From: Azoarcus sp. DD4
GTDB lineage: Bacteria; Pseudomonadota; Gammaproteobacteria; Burkholderiales; Rhodocyclaceae
Assembly (NCBI RefSeq): GCF_006496635.1
Contig: NZ_CP022958.1
Coordinates: forward strand, 3,658,001 to 3,722,000
Direction: 5' to 3'
Length of the DNA stretch: 64,000 nt
Shown in pieces: positions 16,058 to 24,200 of the stretch. Made by a program: the position numbers and the translations under genes. How positions within the stretch are numbered: position 1 is the stretch's first letter; each line of letters opens with the position of its first letter. A model generated the notes under the pieces. That model did not search any database. It had not been told where the DNA came from and was given only the letters and a program-made list of their open reading frames with translations.

Positions 16058-16087
16058 TATCACGTCGGGTCGAGCGACCGGTTAGGC
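16058..16087 (-). repeat. attC half (R''-L'') of cassette 3
   Basis: On the minus strand GCCTAAC (R'', 16081-16087) contains the stop codon of cassette 3 and is followed by CGG and L'' (TCGCTCGACCCG), then the IS3-family end. It complements the GTTAGGC core at 17103-17109. Confidence 0.8.
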
Positions 16088-17086
16088 CTCATGCCGCAAC
16101 TCCACGCTGCCTAGTGGATGGGTCGTGCTGTCAAAGAAGTAGACCTTCTTATCCATTATGTCCGCGAGGATGCGAGATTTGAAAAGAAGAATTTGCTCCG
16201 GGCTCTGATGTGGCCAAACCCCAATGGCAATTGAATTCAGATCGCCATCGCGTAGCGCGTCTATCAAATGTTGGTCGTAGTCCTTGTGCAGTGAATGCCC
16301 CAGTACAACAAGGTTGCCATCCATCGACTGGAATTTTTCGAAGGCGAACCTTAAATAGTCATTCCGCTTAATTCGGCTTAACTTCCTCTCGGATGAGCCT
16401 TCAGATATAAATAGCGGAAAATATTCTGGATGCGCCAAATCGAAAAGCTCAGAAAGAGAATTGGCGGCATTTGCGACCAATTTTTTCGTTTTCCCGTTGG
16501 GCAACTCAACCAAATGAATTGCGCCGTGCAAATAGGATATCACGCATCGATCCGCGTTGACCGCCGTATTGCCGGGATCAAATGTATTTTCGGCACCCCA
16601 AAATAAGTCTTTGAATCGCCAAACTTCTTCTTGCATGATTGCCCAGTAGGGAATCAAGTCATAGTTTGTGGTAAATACATTACCAAAACCACGCAGTGCA
16701 GAATTTATCGCGGGCAATCCACCAAATCCATGAGGAACATGCGAGAAATTGACTGCAGCGGCAAGCGCATTCTTCGTGTTGTTGTAGAGGGCCTCAATGG
16801 AAGCCTGTTGCGGTGACCCCAGCTGCTCATCCACGAGGCGTGCATGATAAAGCACTCGCAGCACGTCCTCGAAGTTGCTAGAGCCGAGCTTTGTAAAAAG
16901 GGCAATGCTTTTTGCATCAAGCGACGGCTCAATGTCCGCACTCTTGGCTACATCAAACAAGCTTGTGTACCCAAACTTCTGCCAGATATTGATACTGAAC
17001 CCATTACCTAACAGAAGAGATTTCCATGCTTCGCCGTGAATCTCTTCCCACGGCAACAAATGGGGATCAAGTTGGTGATCAGGCAC
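16082..17086 (-). CDS. Cassette 3: DUF4917, SIR2-like protein
   Basis: The 334-residue protein shows the SIR2-like NAD-binding pattern: LLLGNGFS (residues 25-31), VFTTNYDLIPYW (138-148), YLHGAIHL with H187, and LVVLGHSLHKDYD near residue 265. DUF4917/SIR2_2 proteins act as NADases or NAD-sensing effectors in several anti-phage systems, so a defence role is likely but unproven. The start is GTG at 17086 with AGAGGA eight bases upstream. The stop codon lies within the attC R'' core. The base composition is clearly more AT-rich than the chromosomal genes. Confidence 0.75.
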   Translation of the reverse strand: MPDHQLDPHLLPWEEIHGEAWKSLLLGNGFSINIWQKFGYTSLFDVAKSADIEPSLDAKSIALFTKLGSSNFEDVLRVLYHARLVDEQLGSPQQASIEALYNNTKNALAAAVNFSHVPHGFGGLPAINSALRGFGNVFTTNYDLIPYWAIMQEEVWRFKDLFWGAENTFDPGNTAVNADRCVISYLHGAIHLVELPNGKTKKLVANAANSLSELFDLAHPEYFPLFISEGSSERKLSRIKRNDYLRFAFEKFQSMDGNLVVLGHSLHKDYDQHLIDALRDGDLNSIAIGVWPHQSPEQILLFKSRILADIMDKKVYFFDSTTHPLGSVELRHEA

Positions 17087-17102
17087 TATGTATTCCTCTG
17101 AG

Positions 17103-17109
17103 GCCTAAC
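17103..17109 (-). repeat. Cassette core site (R' GTTAGGC) left of IS-A copy 2
   Basis: On the minus strand CGTTAGGC ends the attC of cassette 2 and begins cassette 3. IS-A copy 2 abuts it exactly as copy 1 does at 9652-9658. Confidence 0.8.
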
Positions 17110-17219
17110 GAATGAAAGGGACTTCCCCGTCCCGGTCTTGCCGCATTGCGGCCCTTGGCACGCGAGTGCCACGATGGGAAGTGCGAAATCTCATCAATCT
17201 GTCCGAGAGGGGAAAGTCC

Positions 17220-18236
17220 ATGAGCATTCTGACCGTTGGGATCGATCTCGCCAAGAGTGTATTCGCTGTGCATGGCGTGGATGAGGCTGGCCGCGCCGAA
17301 TTGGTGCGCCCGGCGGTGCCGCGCGAGAAGCTGCATGAACTCATCGCAACGCTGCCGCCATGCGTGATCGGCATGGAAGCATGCTCGGGCGCGCATCATT
17401 GGGCCCGGCTATTTCAGGCAGCAGGGCATACGGTGCGCCTGATCGCACCGAAGTTCGTCACGCCTTACCGGATGAGCGGGCGGCGCAGCAAGAACGACGC
17501 GGCCGATGCCGCAGCGATCTGCGAGGCCGTGCAACGACCGCACATGCGCTTTGTGCCAATCAAAACGCTCGACCAGCAATCTCAGCTGATGGTGCACCGT
17601 GCCCGCCAGGGGTTCGTCGAGCAGCGCACGGCCACCATAAACCGCATCCGCGGCCTGCTGGCCGAGTTGGGTATCGTGCTGCCGCTCAAGGCGGCCACCG
17701 TCCGTCGACGTGCCGGCCAGTGCCTGGAAGATCTGCCCGGCTGGGCCAACATGGTCATCGGGGATCTACTCGGTGAAGTCGATCGGCTCGATGAACGTAT
17801 CGCGCAGTACGACCGCCATATCCGCCAGATCGCCCGCCAGGACATCCGGGCGCAGCGCCTGACCCGGCTGAGCGGCGTGGGCGAGACCACCGCCACCTGC
17901 CTGGTCGCCTTGATCGGCAACGGTCACGACTTCGAGTGCGGCCGCCAGTTCGCCGCTTGGCTCGGCCTGGTCCCCGGTCAGTACAGCTCTGGCGGCAAGG
18001 CCCGCCTCGGGCGCATCACCAAGGCGGGCGACGCCTACCTGCGCAGCCTGCTCGTCATGGGCGCCCGAGCCGTGCTGGCCGCAGCCCGCAACAAGACGGA
18101 CGGCTTGAGCCGCTGGGCCCTGGCCGTAGAGCAGCGACGCGGCTACTGGAAAGCGGTGGTCGCCATTGCCGCGAAGAACGCGCGCATGGCGTGGGCGGTA
18201 TTGCGACGAGGCGAAGCCTTTGCACTGCCGACTTGA
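17220..18236 (+). CDS. IS110/IS1111-family DEDD transposase (IS-A copy 2)
   Basis: The 338-residue protein is identical to the copy 1 transposase, with intact DEDD and serine segments. Perfect identity of the two copies suggests recent transposition or gene conversion within the array. Confidence 0.92.
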   Translation: MSILTVGIDLAKSVFAVHGVDEAGRAELVRPAVPREKLHELIATLPPCVIGMEACSGAHHWARLFQAAGHTVRLIAPKFVTPYRMSGRRSKNDAADAAAICEAVQRPHMRFVPIKTLDQQSQLMVHRARQGFVEQRTATINRIRGLLAELGIVLPLKAATVRRRAGQCLEDLPGWANMVIGDLLGEVDRLDERIAQYDRHIRQIARQDIRAQRLTRLSGVGETTATCLVALIGNGHDFECGRQFAAWLGLVPGQYSSGGKARLGRITKAGDAYLRSLLVMGARAVLAAARNKTDGLSRWALAVEQRRGYWKAVVAIAAKNARMAWAVLRRGEAFALPT

Positions 18237-18580
18237 ACCCTCCCGGCAGCCCATCGACCAGAACGAACCGATTTGACCGCCGCGTGACGGCAAGCGTTGA
18301 TGACAACAGGTCTGGACCTGCGCGGGGAGTGACCGATTAATTCAAGGGCAGCCATACGAGTGCCGGCTAACGAATGGGTCCCCCGCGTGCGTCCTTCATC
18401 AGGGTCCGCAGCCAAACGACGGCTGCAACGATGACCGTTTGTAGTTTAGCCAGTCCGCACCTTGTTGTTTCTGCGCACTTTGCTGCTTGCCCGGTGCTGT
18501 CGTATCGAAAGACGAGGATCAATGCCCGCTACGTGGGCAGGGGGGCGCTATTGCTTGACTAATGGGGAAGCCCTTGTAGT
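18237..18580 (+). ncRNA. Candidate bridge RNA region of IS-A copy 2
   Basis: These 344 bases are identical to 10786-11129, including the junction-like CTAACGAATG (18367-18376). They hold no credible gene. The bridge RNA is expected here from knowledge of the IS1111 group. Confidence 0.5.
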
Positions 18581-18637
18581 AGAAGTGAGCGGCCTGCGCG
18601 GCTTTTTGCGCAGGTCCGCTCGACTGCCAGGTTATGC
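18581..18637 (-). repeat. attC of cassette 2 (R'' to L', R' displaced by IS-A)
   Basis: On the minus strand: GCATAAC (R'', 18631-18637), spacer, GTCGAGCGGACC (L''), loop with CGCAAAAAGCCGCG, CCGCTCAC (L'), then IS-A. R'' directly follows the stop TAG of the nuclease gene and complements GTTATGC at 20152-20158. Confidence 0.85.
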
Positions 18638-19168
18638 CTATAGCACCTTGTGGACATATAAGCCGCAGTATCGCTTCTTAATCAGATCGCGGATGTCGTC
18701 AAGAGACGTGAGCGTGCGGATATCCGCCAGTGTGATTACGATTACGCGGATACCCTCTTGAAGAGCGCTACGTATTATCCCTGCCGCTCCCGGTTCGTTA
18801 GCATCGCCTTGGACAAATCCTCCGGCAACCCCCATGGCCGCAACAAATATTCCGGTTTTTAGACTTCGCCTTCTGAGTTTGCCAATGAAACTATCAAGCT
18901 GTGGCGCTCCGACGTTTGCACTCCAGTTCTTACACTCAACGAGTATCACAGCTTCCCAAGGACGGAGAACTTCCTCCCTTTGTGCGTTCCACAGCACGAT
19001 ATCGATCTCTTCCGAAGGCATACGGATATCGTGCTCAGTAACCTCGACTCCATCGAGATGTTCAAATAGGTACATCGCTAGAGTTTCGAAGCTTGCACCT
19101 TTTGCTTGATTTGTTGTGGCCGCATCTACGCTAGCAATATGCGCGGCGAGCTGTACAGGATCGAACAT
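18638..19168 (-). CDS. Cassette 2: Mrr-like PD-(D/E)XK nuclease
   Basis: The 176-residue protein has a restriction-endonuclease fold signature: FETLAMYLFEHL with E28, EEIDIVLWN with D56, and ILVECKNWS with E78 and K80 (the D-x(n)-ExK core). The second half (LKTGIFVAAMGVAGGFVQGDA) is the strand-helix pair typical of Mrr_cat/DUF-type REases. It overlaps the stop of the upstream gene (TGATG at 19166-19170), so both are translated as a unit. There is no methyltransferase gene in the cassette. A defence nuclease role is inferred. Confidence 0.7.
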   Translation of the reverse strand: MFDPVQLAAHIASVDAATTNQAKGASFETLAMYLFEHLDGVEVTEHDIRMPSEEIDIVLWNAQREEVLRPWEAVILVECKNWSANVGAPQLDSFIGKLRRRSLKTGIFVAAMGVAGGFVQGDANEPGAAGIIRSALQEGIRVIVITLADIRTLTSLDDIRDLIKKRYCGLYVHKVL

Positions 19169-20109
19169 CAGAACTCCCCTTCGTAGAGGAGTTCACGCAC
19201 CTTCTGCTTAAATAGCATCAGGAGATCTTCTGGACGACTCACCTGAATTAGGTCGTCGCGATCCAAGGCGATTGCATTGATGCCCTCTTCCTTGCGGAGG
19301 CGGCTGAGCATCTTTTGTGTTCGCGCGTCATTGATTCCAGTGGTAGCAAGTACTACGGCTTTCAACCCGCTCTTCCGAGCACGATTAAGAAAATCGCCGA
19401 GCATTGACGCACTCATCGCCCGAATTGACTTCAATTCGATTGCGATGGGGTTGCCCAATGCATTTAGCTCGAAGTCATCACGAGAATTCCAGATCACCAA
19501 GTCGAATCCTTGGTCGCGCCCGCGCGATCTCTCAGATTCGATTACTTCCCATCCCGGCACAGCGCGTGCAACATCTGAGAGCCATCGTTCAAAGCGAACA
19601 CCTCTCGCAGCCCCCTCGAACGAAAAAAGTGACCTGAAATCGGCTATAGAAGATGCATCAAATCCAGATGGGGGGTAGTGCCCTGTATCCTCGCGTGGCC
19701 CCCGATACCCCGTGAATGCGCGACCTCTACGCTCAGTTTCGTCTATGGCCTCTTTGATCCGGAAGGCAAGGTTTTCGGAAGAGTACTTATTCGAGTCGAC
19801 GGAAATTACCCGCTGACCGATTAAGTCTCCGGACAACGATGTGGCGCCTTCAACCAAGACGATTACTGGCTTTCCTAGACCATGTGCCAACCCAATCTCG
19901 TAGTAGATATTCCGCGAATCCTTTGTGATGTATGCAACGACCACATCCACTAAGTTCAGTAATCCCCAAACTGCTTGGGCAATGGATTCGACGCTACGGA
20001 AGTCCTCGATGGTTTCAAGACGGTATCCATCCATCCGTCCAATGCTTTCCAGAGCTCCCCGAACCGAGCTCGATCCCCAGTGATCAGTAAGCAGACCAAT
20101 TCTCTTCAT
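19168..20109 (-). CDS. Cassette 2: TIR/deoxyribosyltransferase-like domain fused to PD-(D/E)XK nuclease
   Basis: The 313-residue protein has two domains. Residues 1-125 form a Rossmann-like module with DVVVAYITKDSRNIYYEIGL and AHGLGKPVIVLV, the pattern of nucleoside-2-deoxyribosyltransferase/TIR-like folds with candidate catalytic E71. Residues 160-300 form a nuclease-like domain with E174 (VRFERWL), D203 (GFDLVIWN) and E225/K227 (IAIELKS). It probably senses or cleaves a nucleotide and acts on DNA, together with the overlapping smaller nuclease. The frame starts 43 bases inside the attC core; no strong ribosome binding site is seen. Confidence 0.65.
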   Translation of the reverse strand: MKRIGLLTDHWGSSSVRGALESIGRMDGYRLETIEDFRSVESIAQAVWGLLNLVDVVVAYITKDSRNIYYEIGLAHGLGKPVIVLVEGATSLSGDLIGQRVISVDSNKYSSENLAFRIKEAIDETERRGRAFTGYRGPREDTGHYPPSGFDASSIADFRSLFSFEGAARGVRFERWLSDVARAVPGWEVIESERSRGRDQGFDLVIWNSRDDFELNALGNPIAIELKSIRAMSASMLGDFLNRARKSGLKAVVLATTGINDARTQKMLSRLRKEEGINAIALDRDDLIQVSRPEDLLMLFKQKVRELLYEGEF

Positions 20110-20151
20110 TTGCTAGATTCCAGAACGTGTGCGGGAGGGAGTGGGCGAAAG

Positions 20152-20217
20152 GCATAACGTGGAGTTGAGGCGCCTGCGCGGCTTTTCGCGCAGGTCGCCT
20201 CGAACGCAGGGTTAGAG
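20152..20217 (-). repeat. Intact attC site of cassette 1 (66 bp)
   Basis: This is the only uninterrupted attC. On the minus strand: CTCTAAC (R'', containing the stop of cassette 1), CCTGCG, TTCGAGGCGACC (L''), GCGCGAAAAGCCGCGC loop region, GGCGCCTCAACTC (L'), CAC, GTTATGC (R'). The whole 66 bases fold as one long imperfect hairpin with unpaired extrahelical bases, as attC bottom strands do. Confidence 0.9.
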
Positions 20218-20799
20218 AACAGCGTCGTGACCTGCGTCATGCCGTTCAAGCCTACGAACGTGGGAGTATTTTTCCCGAATCTTTGCCACATTGACTTTCA
20301 TCCCTGCCTCTTTACCTAGAATTTTTGTGAGATTCCAAACCTTATTGGGATCGTCAGAATGGAAGAGGGAATACTCACCGAGAGTCATTAATGAGACCAT
20401 TTTGGCTTCTTCGTCATATCCGTTCGGTGATGCTAAGCCGTAAATGAGTTCGGTTCTGTCGCCGGTTTCCAGATCAATTGATGCAAACACAGGGGCACTT
20501 GGAACCCCGGACGTATTTGGCATACAAACTGCGGCGTCGTAAATCTTATTGCCTACCTCAATCCAGGAGTGATCGAAATAGTACGGGGCATATTTGACTT
20601 CGCCGATGCACAGTACGGGAGCTAGGCCACACTCAGATAGCAAAATATAGATTGCCGCAGAAGTATCGTGACACCCACCTCTGTATTCGTTCGTGTAAAT
20701 CCATTTCAACGCTGCGCTGAATACATTCGTAACGGCCTTTCCACTTTGAGAGTTGGGCGTTAATTGCTGAGCTTTCGATAGCCATGAACGGAGGAGCAT
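20212..20799 (-). CDS. Cassette 1: transglutaminase-like cysteine hydrolase
   Basis: The 195-residue protein has the Cys-His-Asp order of the transglutaminase/papain-like fold: RGGCHDTSAAIYILL (C43), FDHSWIEVG (H77) and NKIYDAAVC (D88). It lacks a signal peptide, so a cytoplasmic protease, amidase or a catalytically related role is possible. It is the cassette next to the presumed attI end. The stop codon lies in attC and the ATG is six bases inside the 5' core (20806-20812). The assignment rests on the triad motif only. Confidence 0.55.
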   Translation of the reverse strand: MLLRSWLSKAQQLTPNSQSGKAVTNVFSAALKWIYTNEYRGGCHDTSAAIYILLSECGLAPVLCIGEVKYAPYYFDHSWIEVGNKIYDAAVCMPNTSGVPSAPVFASIDLETGDRTELIYGLASPNGYDEEAKMVSLMTLGEYSLFHSDDPNKVWNLTKILGKEAGMKVNVAKIREKYSHVRRLERHDAGHDAVL

Positions 20800-20805
20800 G
20801 TTGTT

Positions 20806-20812
20806 CTCTAAC
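20806..20812 (-). repeat. First cassette boundary (GTTAGAG), attI or residual attC
   Basis: On the minus strand GTTAGAG is preceded by a small hairpin AGTCCGC-AGAATT-GCGGGCT and TAAAACAC. The core is complementary to R'' of cassette 1. The upstream side has only a short stem, so it could be an attI site or a shrunken attC. No integrase gene follows. Confidence 0.55.
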
Positions 20813-21235
20813 GTGTTTTAGCCCGCAATTCTGCGGACTCGTTCTGAAGGCTGCGGTATATCCGGCCGAACCCCGCAGCATTAAGCAATTGACTTATCTG
20901 ATCTTTCATCAAGTCACCGGCTCATGAACCCGTATAAACGACCCGACAAACCCCGCACCGAGCGCACCCGCATCTCCGCCATCGCAGCCTCCTTCGATCC
21001 ACAGGCCGAGCGAGCAGCACGAAAAACTGCATCGGCATAAGCATTACAGCTTGATGGCCGAACGGCAATATGTATTTCAGGATGTTTCCGTATGCAGGGA
21101 GGATGACTGCACGCGGGGCCCAGTGAGGCGTAGAGGGGAGGCTCACCAGCCAGATTCAAGGCCGGAGGCTGCCCACAGCAGCCCCGGACTGATGATGGAT
21201 GGGGCGGCGACGCCGCCCCCGAGGAAATGCTTCGA
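20813..21235. other. Gene-free stretch at the proximal end of the array
   Basis: About 420 bases separate the first cassette from the end of the cobN-like gene. A possible 38-codon frame begins at ATG 20924 on the plus strand (MNPYKRPDKPRTERTRISAI...) and looks like a gene fragment; I cannot identify it. Several GC-rich inverted repeats occur between 21110 and 21190. No integrase, promoter or riboswitch can be supported. Confidence 0.4.
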
Positions 21236-24200
21236 TCAGGTCGCGGCAGTCCGCCCCGCCCTGCCCTGCGAGACGGCACCCGCCGCGAGCACAAGTGTCA
21301 TCGCCAGTACCGCCAGCGTCATGCCGAGCGGATTCGACGGCGCCGCCTTCACCGGCTTCGGTGCCTCCGGCACCGCCTCCAGCTTCACCCCGCGCTGCAT
21401 CGGCGCCGGCTCAACCGCCGCCGGTTTCTGCTCGGACTGCACCGGCGGTGCCGGTTGCGATTGCGCTGCCCTCGCCTGCTGCACCACCGGCTGCGGCAAT
21501 TGATCCGCCGCCCATTGCCGCACCGCCGCCAGTTCATTGCCTAGCGGCGCTTCGCGGCTCAATTCGCGGTAAAGCCCGGCGAGTTCCTTGCGCGTTTCCG
21601 CGTCCGGCTTCCAGTAGCCGAGGCGGTCGGCCTGGATCAGGCGTTCCAGCGCCTGGGCGTAGGCCTGCGGGTTCTGGCGCAGCCATTCGGGCAGGCCGAG
21701 TTGGTGGCGGTCGCGCACCAGTACGTCGTGGAAGCTCTGCCAGTGATCCGGCCGCACAGTGTCGGGCGCGGTGTTCTGCCAGCCGAAGCTGTATTGCACC
21801 GCCTTCAGCACCTGCAGCGTGCCGGCCCAGCCTTCCTCCCGCTGGGCTTTCAGCCAGCCGGGGTGGAGGTAGCGGCTCTGCATTTCCAGCGCGATGCTGC
21901 GCGAGGCGGTTTCGGTGAAGGCCTGGGCGCCGTCCTGCAGTTGGCTGACGTGCAGTTCCAGCGCCTCGCGCTTGCCGGCGCTGCGGGCGGCGGCAGCGAG
22001 GCCGCCGAGGTACTGGAAGGGGTCGTCGGAGCTGACCATCGCGTAGAGGTGCGAGGTGCGCGACATCAGCGCGGCGTCGGTGTGGCGCAGGTGGGCGCCG
22101 AGCGCCTCGGCCGCGGCGTCCGGGCGGGACAGCGCCATCGGTTCGCCATTCACATAGGGCTGGCTCATGCGCTGCAGGAAGAGTTCGCCGAGGCGCTCGT
22201 CGCCGGCCTTGAGGCCGTTGCTCTGCACCGCGTCGGCCACGCCGGTGCCGTAGTCGCCGGCGGCATTGCCGAAGACGCGGGCCTGCGCCAGCGCGGCGGC
22301 GTCGGCATCGCCGATACCGGCCTTGCGCAGTTCCGCCTGCACCGTGCGGGTGTTACGGGCGACGGCGTTGTCCGGCTCGGCGCTGGCCGCGGCGGCAACA
22401 CCCTGGTCGATCAGGTTCATCAGCGCCGGGAACTGGTCGCGGTAGGAGCCGGTGATGCTCAGCAGCACGTCGACACGCGGGCGGCCGAGTTCGGCTTGCG
22501 GCAGCACGCGCACGCCGTTGGGGCGGCCGTTGGCGTCCCACACCGGCTCGACGCCGAGCGCCACCAGCGCCTGCGCTTCCATCACGCCCTGGTGGCGCAG
22601 GGTTTCGCCCGCCCACAGCGACAAGGCAAAGCGCTGCGGCGCGCGGCCGGCGGCGGCCTGTTCGGCGTACCAGGCGGCAAACAGCTTGCGGGCGACGTCG
22701 TAGGCCTGCCGCGTCGGCAGGCGGCTCGGGTCCAGGCCGGTGAGATTGCGGCCGGTGGGCACGCTGTCCGGGTTGCGCAGCGGATCGCCGCCGTAGGCCG
22801 CGGGCACGAAGCGGCCATCGAGCGCGGCGAGCAGGCCGGGGATTTCGCCTTCGATGGCGAGCCGGCGCTCCATCTCCTGCGCGCGCAGCGCGAGTCCGCG
22901 CAGGGCATCGCTGTCGATGGCCTTGCGCGCGGCGCGGTTGGGCACCGGGCCTTCGGGCTCGGGCGGGCGCAGGTCTAGCCGGCTGGCGGCATCTGTATCC
23001 TGCAGCGCCACCTCCAGCCAGCGCGAGGGGCGCGAGCGGGCGACGCCTTCGTGGTCGATCAGGAAGGCTTCGTCGATGTCCTCGCCGAGCGCTTCGATCA
23101 GCGGTTCGCGCAGCATCTGCAGGATGGTCTGGTGGCGGTCGGCGGCATCCGGCACGCGGCCGAACACCGCTAGGCCCTTGGGCTGCGAGCTTTGCGCGAG
23201 GCGGTCGAGGTAGGGGTGCAGCAGTTCGAGGAAGCCGGCGAAGTCGGCGGCGATGCGTTCGGCCGTCCAGCCGAGGTCCCGGTGCAGTTGCTGCTCGACG
23301 AAGACCGCGATCAGCTGCTGTTCGAGCGCGCTGCGAGTGGGGCCGACGTCGGCGGTTTCCCATTCGTGCATCAGCTCGTGCATGTGGCCCATGCGTTTGT
23401 TGAAGCCGGCCGGCGAGAAGCCCGGCGTGCGGTGGCTGATCATCAGCGCGCGCCCGCGGCGCTTGGCGGTGGTGGCTTCGCCGAGGTTGTCGACGATGTA
23501 GGGGTAGATCACCGGCAGGTCGCCCAGCGGTAGCCAAGCCTGGTCGTGCACATCCAGCCCGCGCAGCTTGCCCGGCGCCCATTCCTGGGTGCCGTGGGTG
23601 CCGAAGTGGATCAGCGCGTCGGCTTGCTGCGCCCACAGGTAGGTGGCGAGGTAGTGGTGCGAGATCGGCGTCTTGCTCTTGTGCATGAAGGGGTCCTGCC
23701 CCTGGCGCAGGGTCTCTTCGCGCGGCGGCTGCGGCAGCACGTCGAGCGCGCCGGCCCGCACCCGCGGAATCACGAACACCCGCCGGCCCTGCCATTCGAC
23801 GAGGTAGCGGCTTTCGGCGGGTTCGCCCCAGCGCGCGGAAATCATCCGGCGCAGGTCCTGCGGCAGCCGGTCGAACCAAGCCTGGTAGTCGGCCAGCGGC
23901 AGCGCGGCGGCCTGGTCGCTGGCGAGCAGCGCGCGCAGGTCGGCGTTGGGGTAGTAGGCGCCGATCAGCGGCTGCAGGCGGCGGATCCAGTCGGCCTCGG
24001 GCAGCGGCGTGACCGCGTAACCGGCGCGTTGCAGTTCGCCGCTGACGTTTTCGAGGCTGCGCGGCACGTTGAGGAAGGAGGCGCCGAAGTTGCCGCCGCC
24101 CGGCGGGTAGTTGTAGACCATCGCCACCAGTCGCTTGGCGGCGGCGGGCGTGGTTCGCAGGCGGATCAGCCGCGCCGCCTTCGCCACCACCGCATCGGCC

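Larger units (their letters stand above)
17111..18580 (+). mobile_element. IS-A copy 2 (IS110 family, IS1111-attC type)
   Basis: This is an exact second copy of IS-A, 7,451 bases to the right of copy 1 and in the same orientation. It is inserted between L' (CCGCTCACTTCT on the minus strand, 18581-18592) and R' (17103-17109) of the attC of cassette 2. Sequence identity ends at ...TTGTAGT (18580 and 11129) and the flanks then differ, which fixes the right end within a base or two. Confidence 0.92.
7004..20812 (-). mobile_element. Integron gene-cassette array without integrase (CALIN-like)
   Basis: This island holds about eight cassettes, all genes on the minus strand, separated by attC sites or IS-disrupted attC halves. 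The 5' core and own 3' R'' core are complementary in each cassette with both ends preserved: GTTAGAG/CTCTAAC (20806-20812 and 20211-20217), GTTATGC/GCATAAC (20152-20158 and 18631-18637), GTTAGGC/GCCTAAC (17103-17109 and 16081-16087), GTTAGCG/CGCTAAC (13663-13669 and 12623-12629), GTTAGGC/GCCTAAC (9652-9658 and 8947-8953), and GTTAGGC/GCCTAAC (8394-8400 and 8084-8090). Coding content is visibly more AT-rich than the flanks. No tyrosine recombinase of IntI type is encoded in the window. The attI side should be at the right end. Confidence 0.85.

Noticed and set aside
7004..20812. Direct repeats in the island as a CRISPR array
   Set aside because: The repeats are few, of unequal spacing (hundreds to thousands of bases) and are explained by IS copies and attC cores.
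20633..20881. Open frame that could be an integrase remnant
   Set aside because: It is out of frame with the cassette 1 gene and has no tyrosine recombinase motifs (no R-H-R-Y pattern). It is a shadow of cassette 1.
21090..21190. Sequence resembling parts of a cobalamin riboswitch next to the cobN-like gene
   Set aside because: Fragments such as CCAGTG, GGGGAGG and CCAGCCAGATTC recall the 3' half on the plus strand, but the B12 box and the first half are missing, and the orientation points away from the cobN-like gene start. It lies at the gene's 3' end, so it cannot control it.
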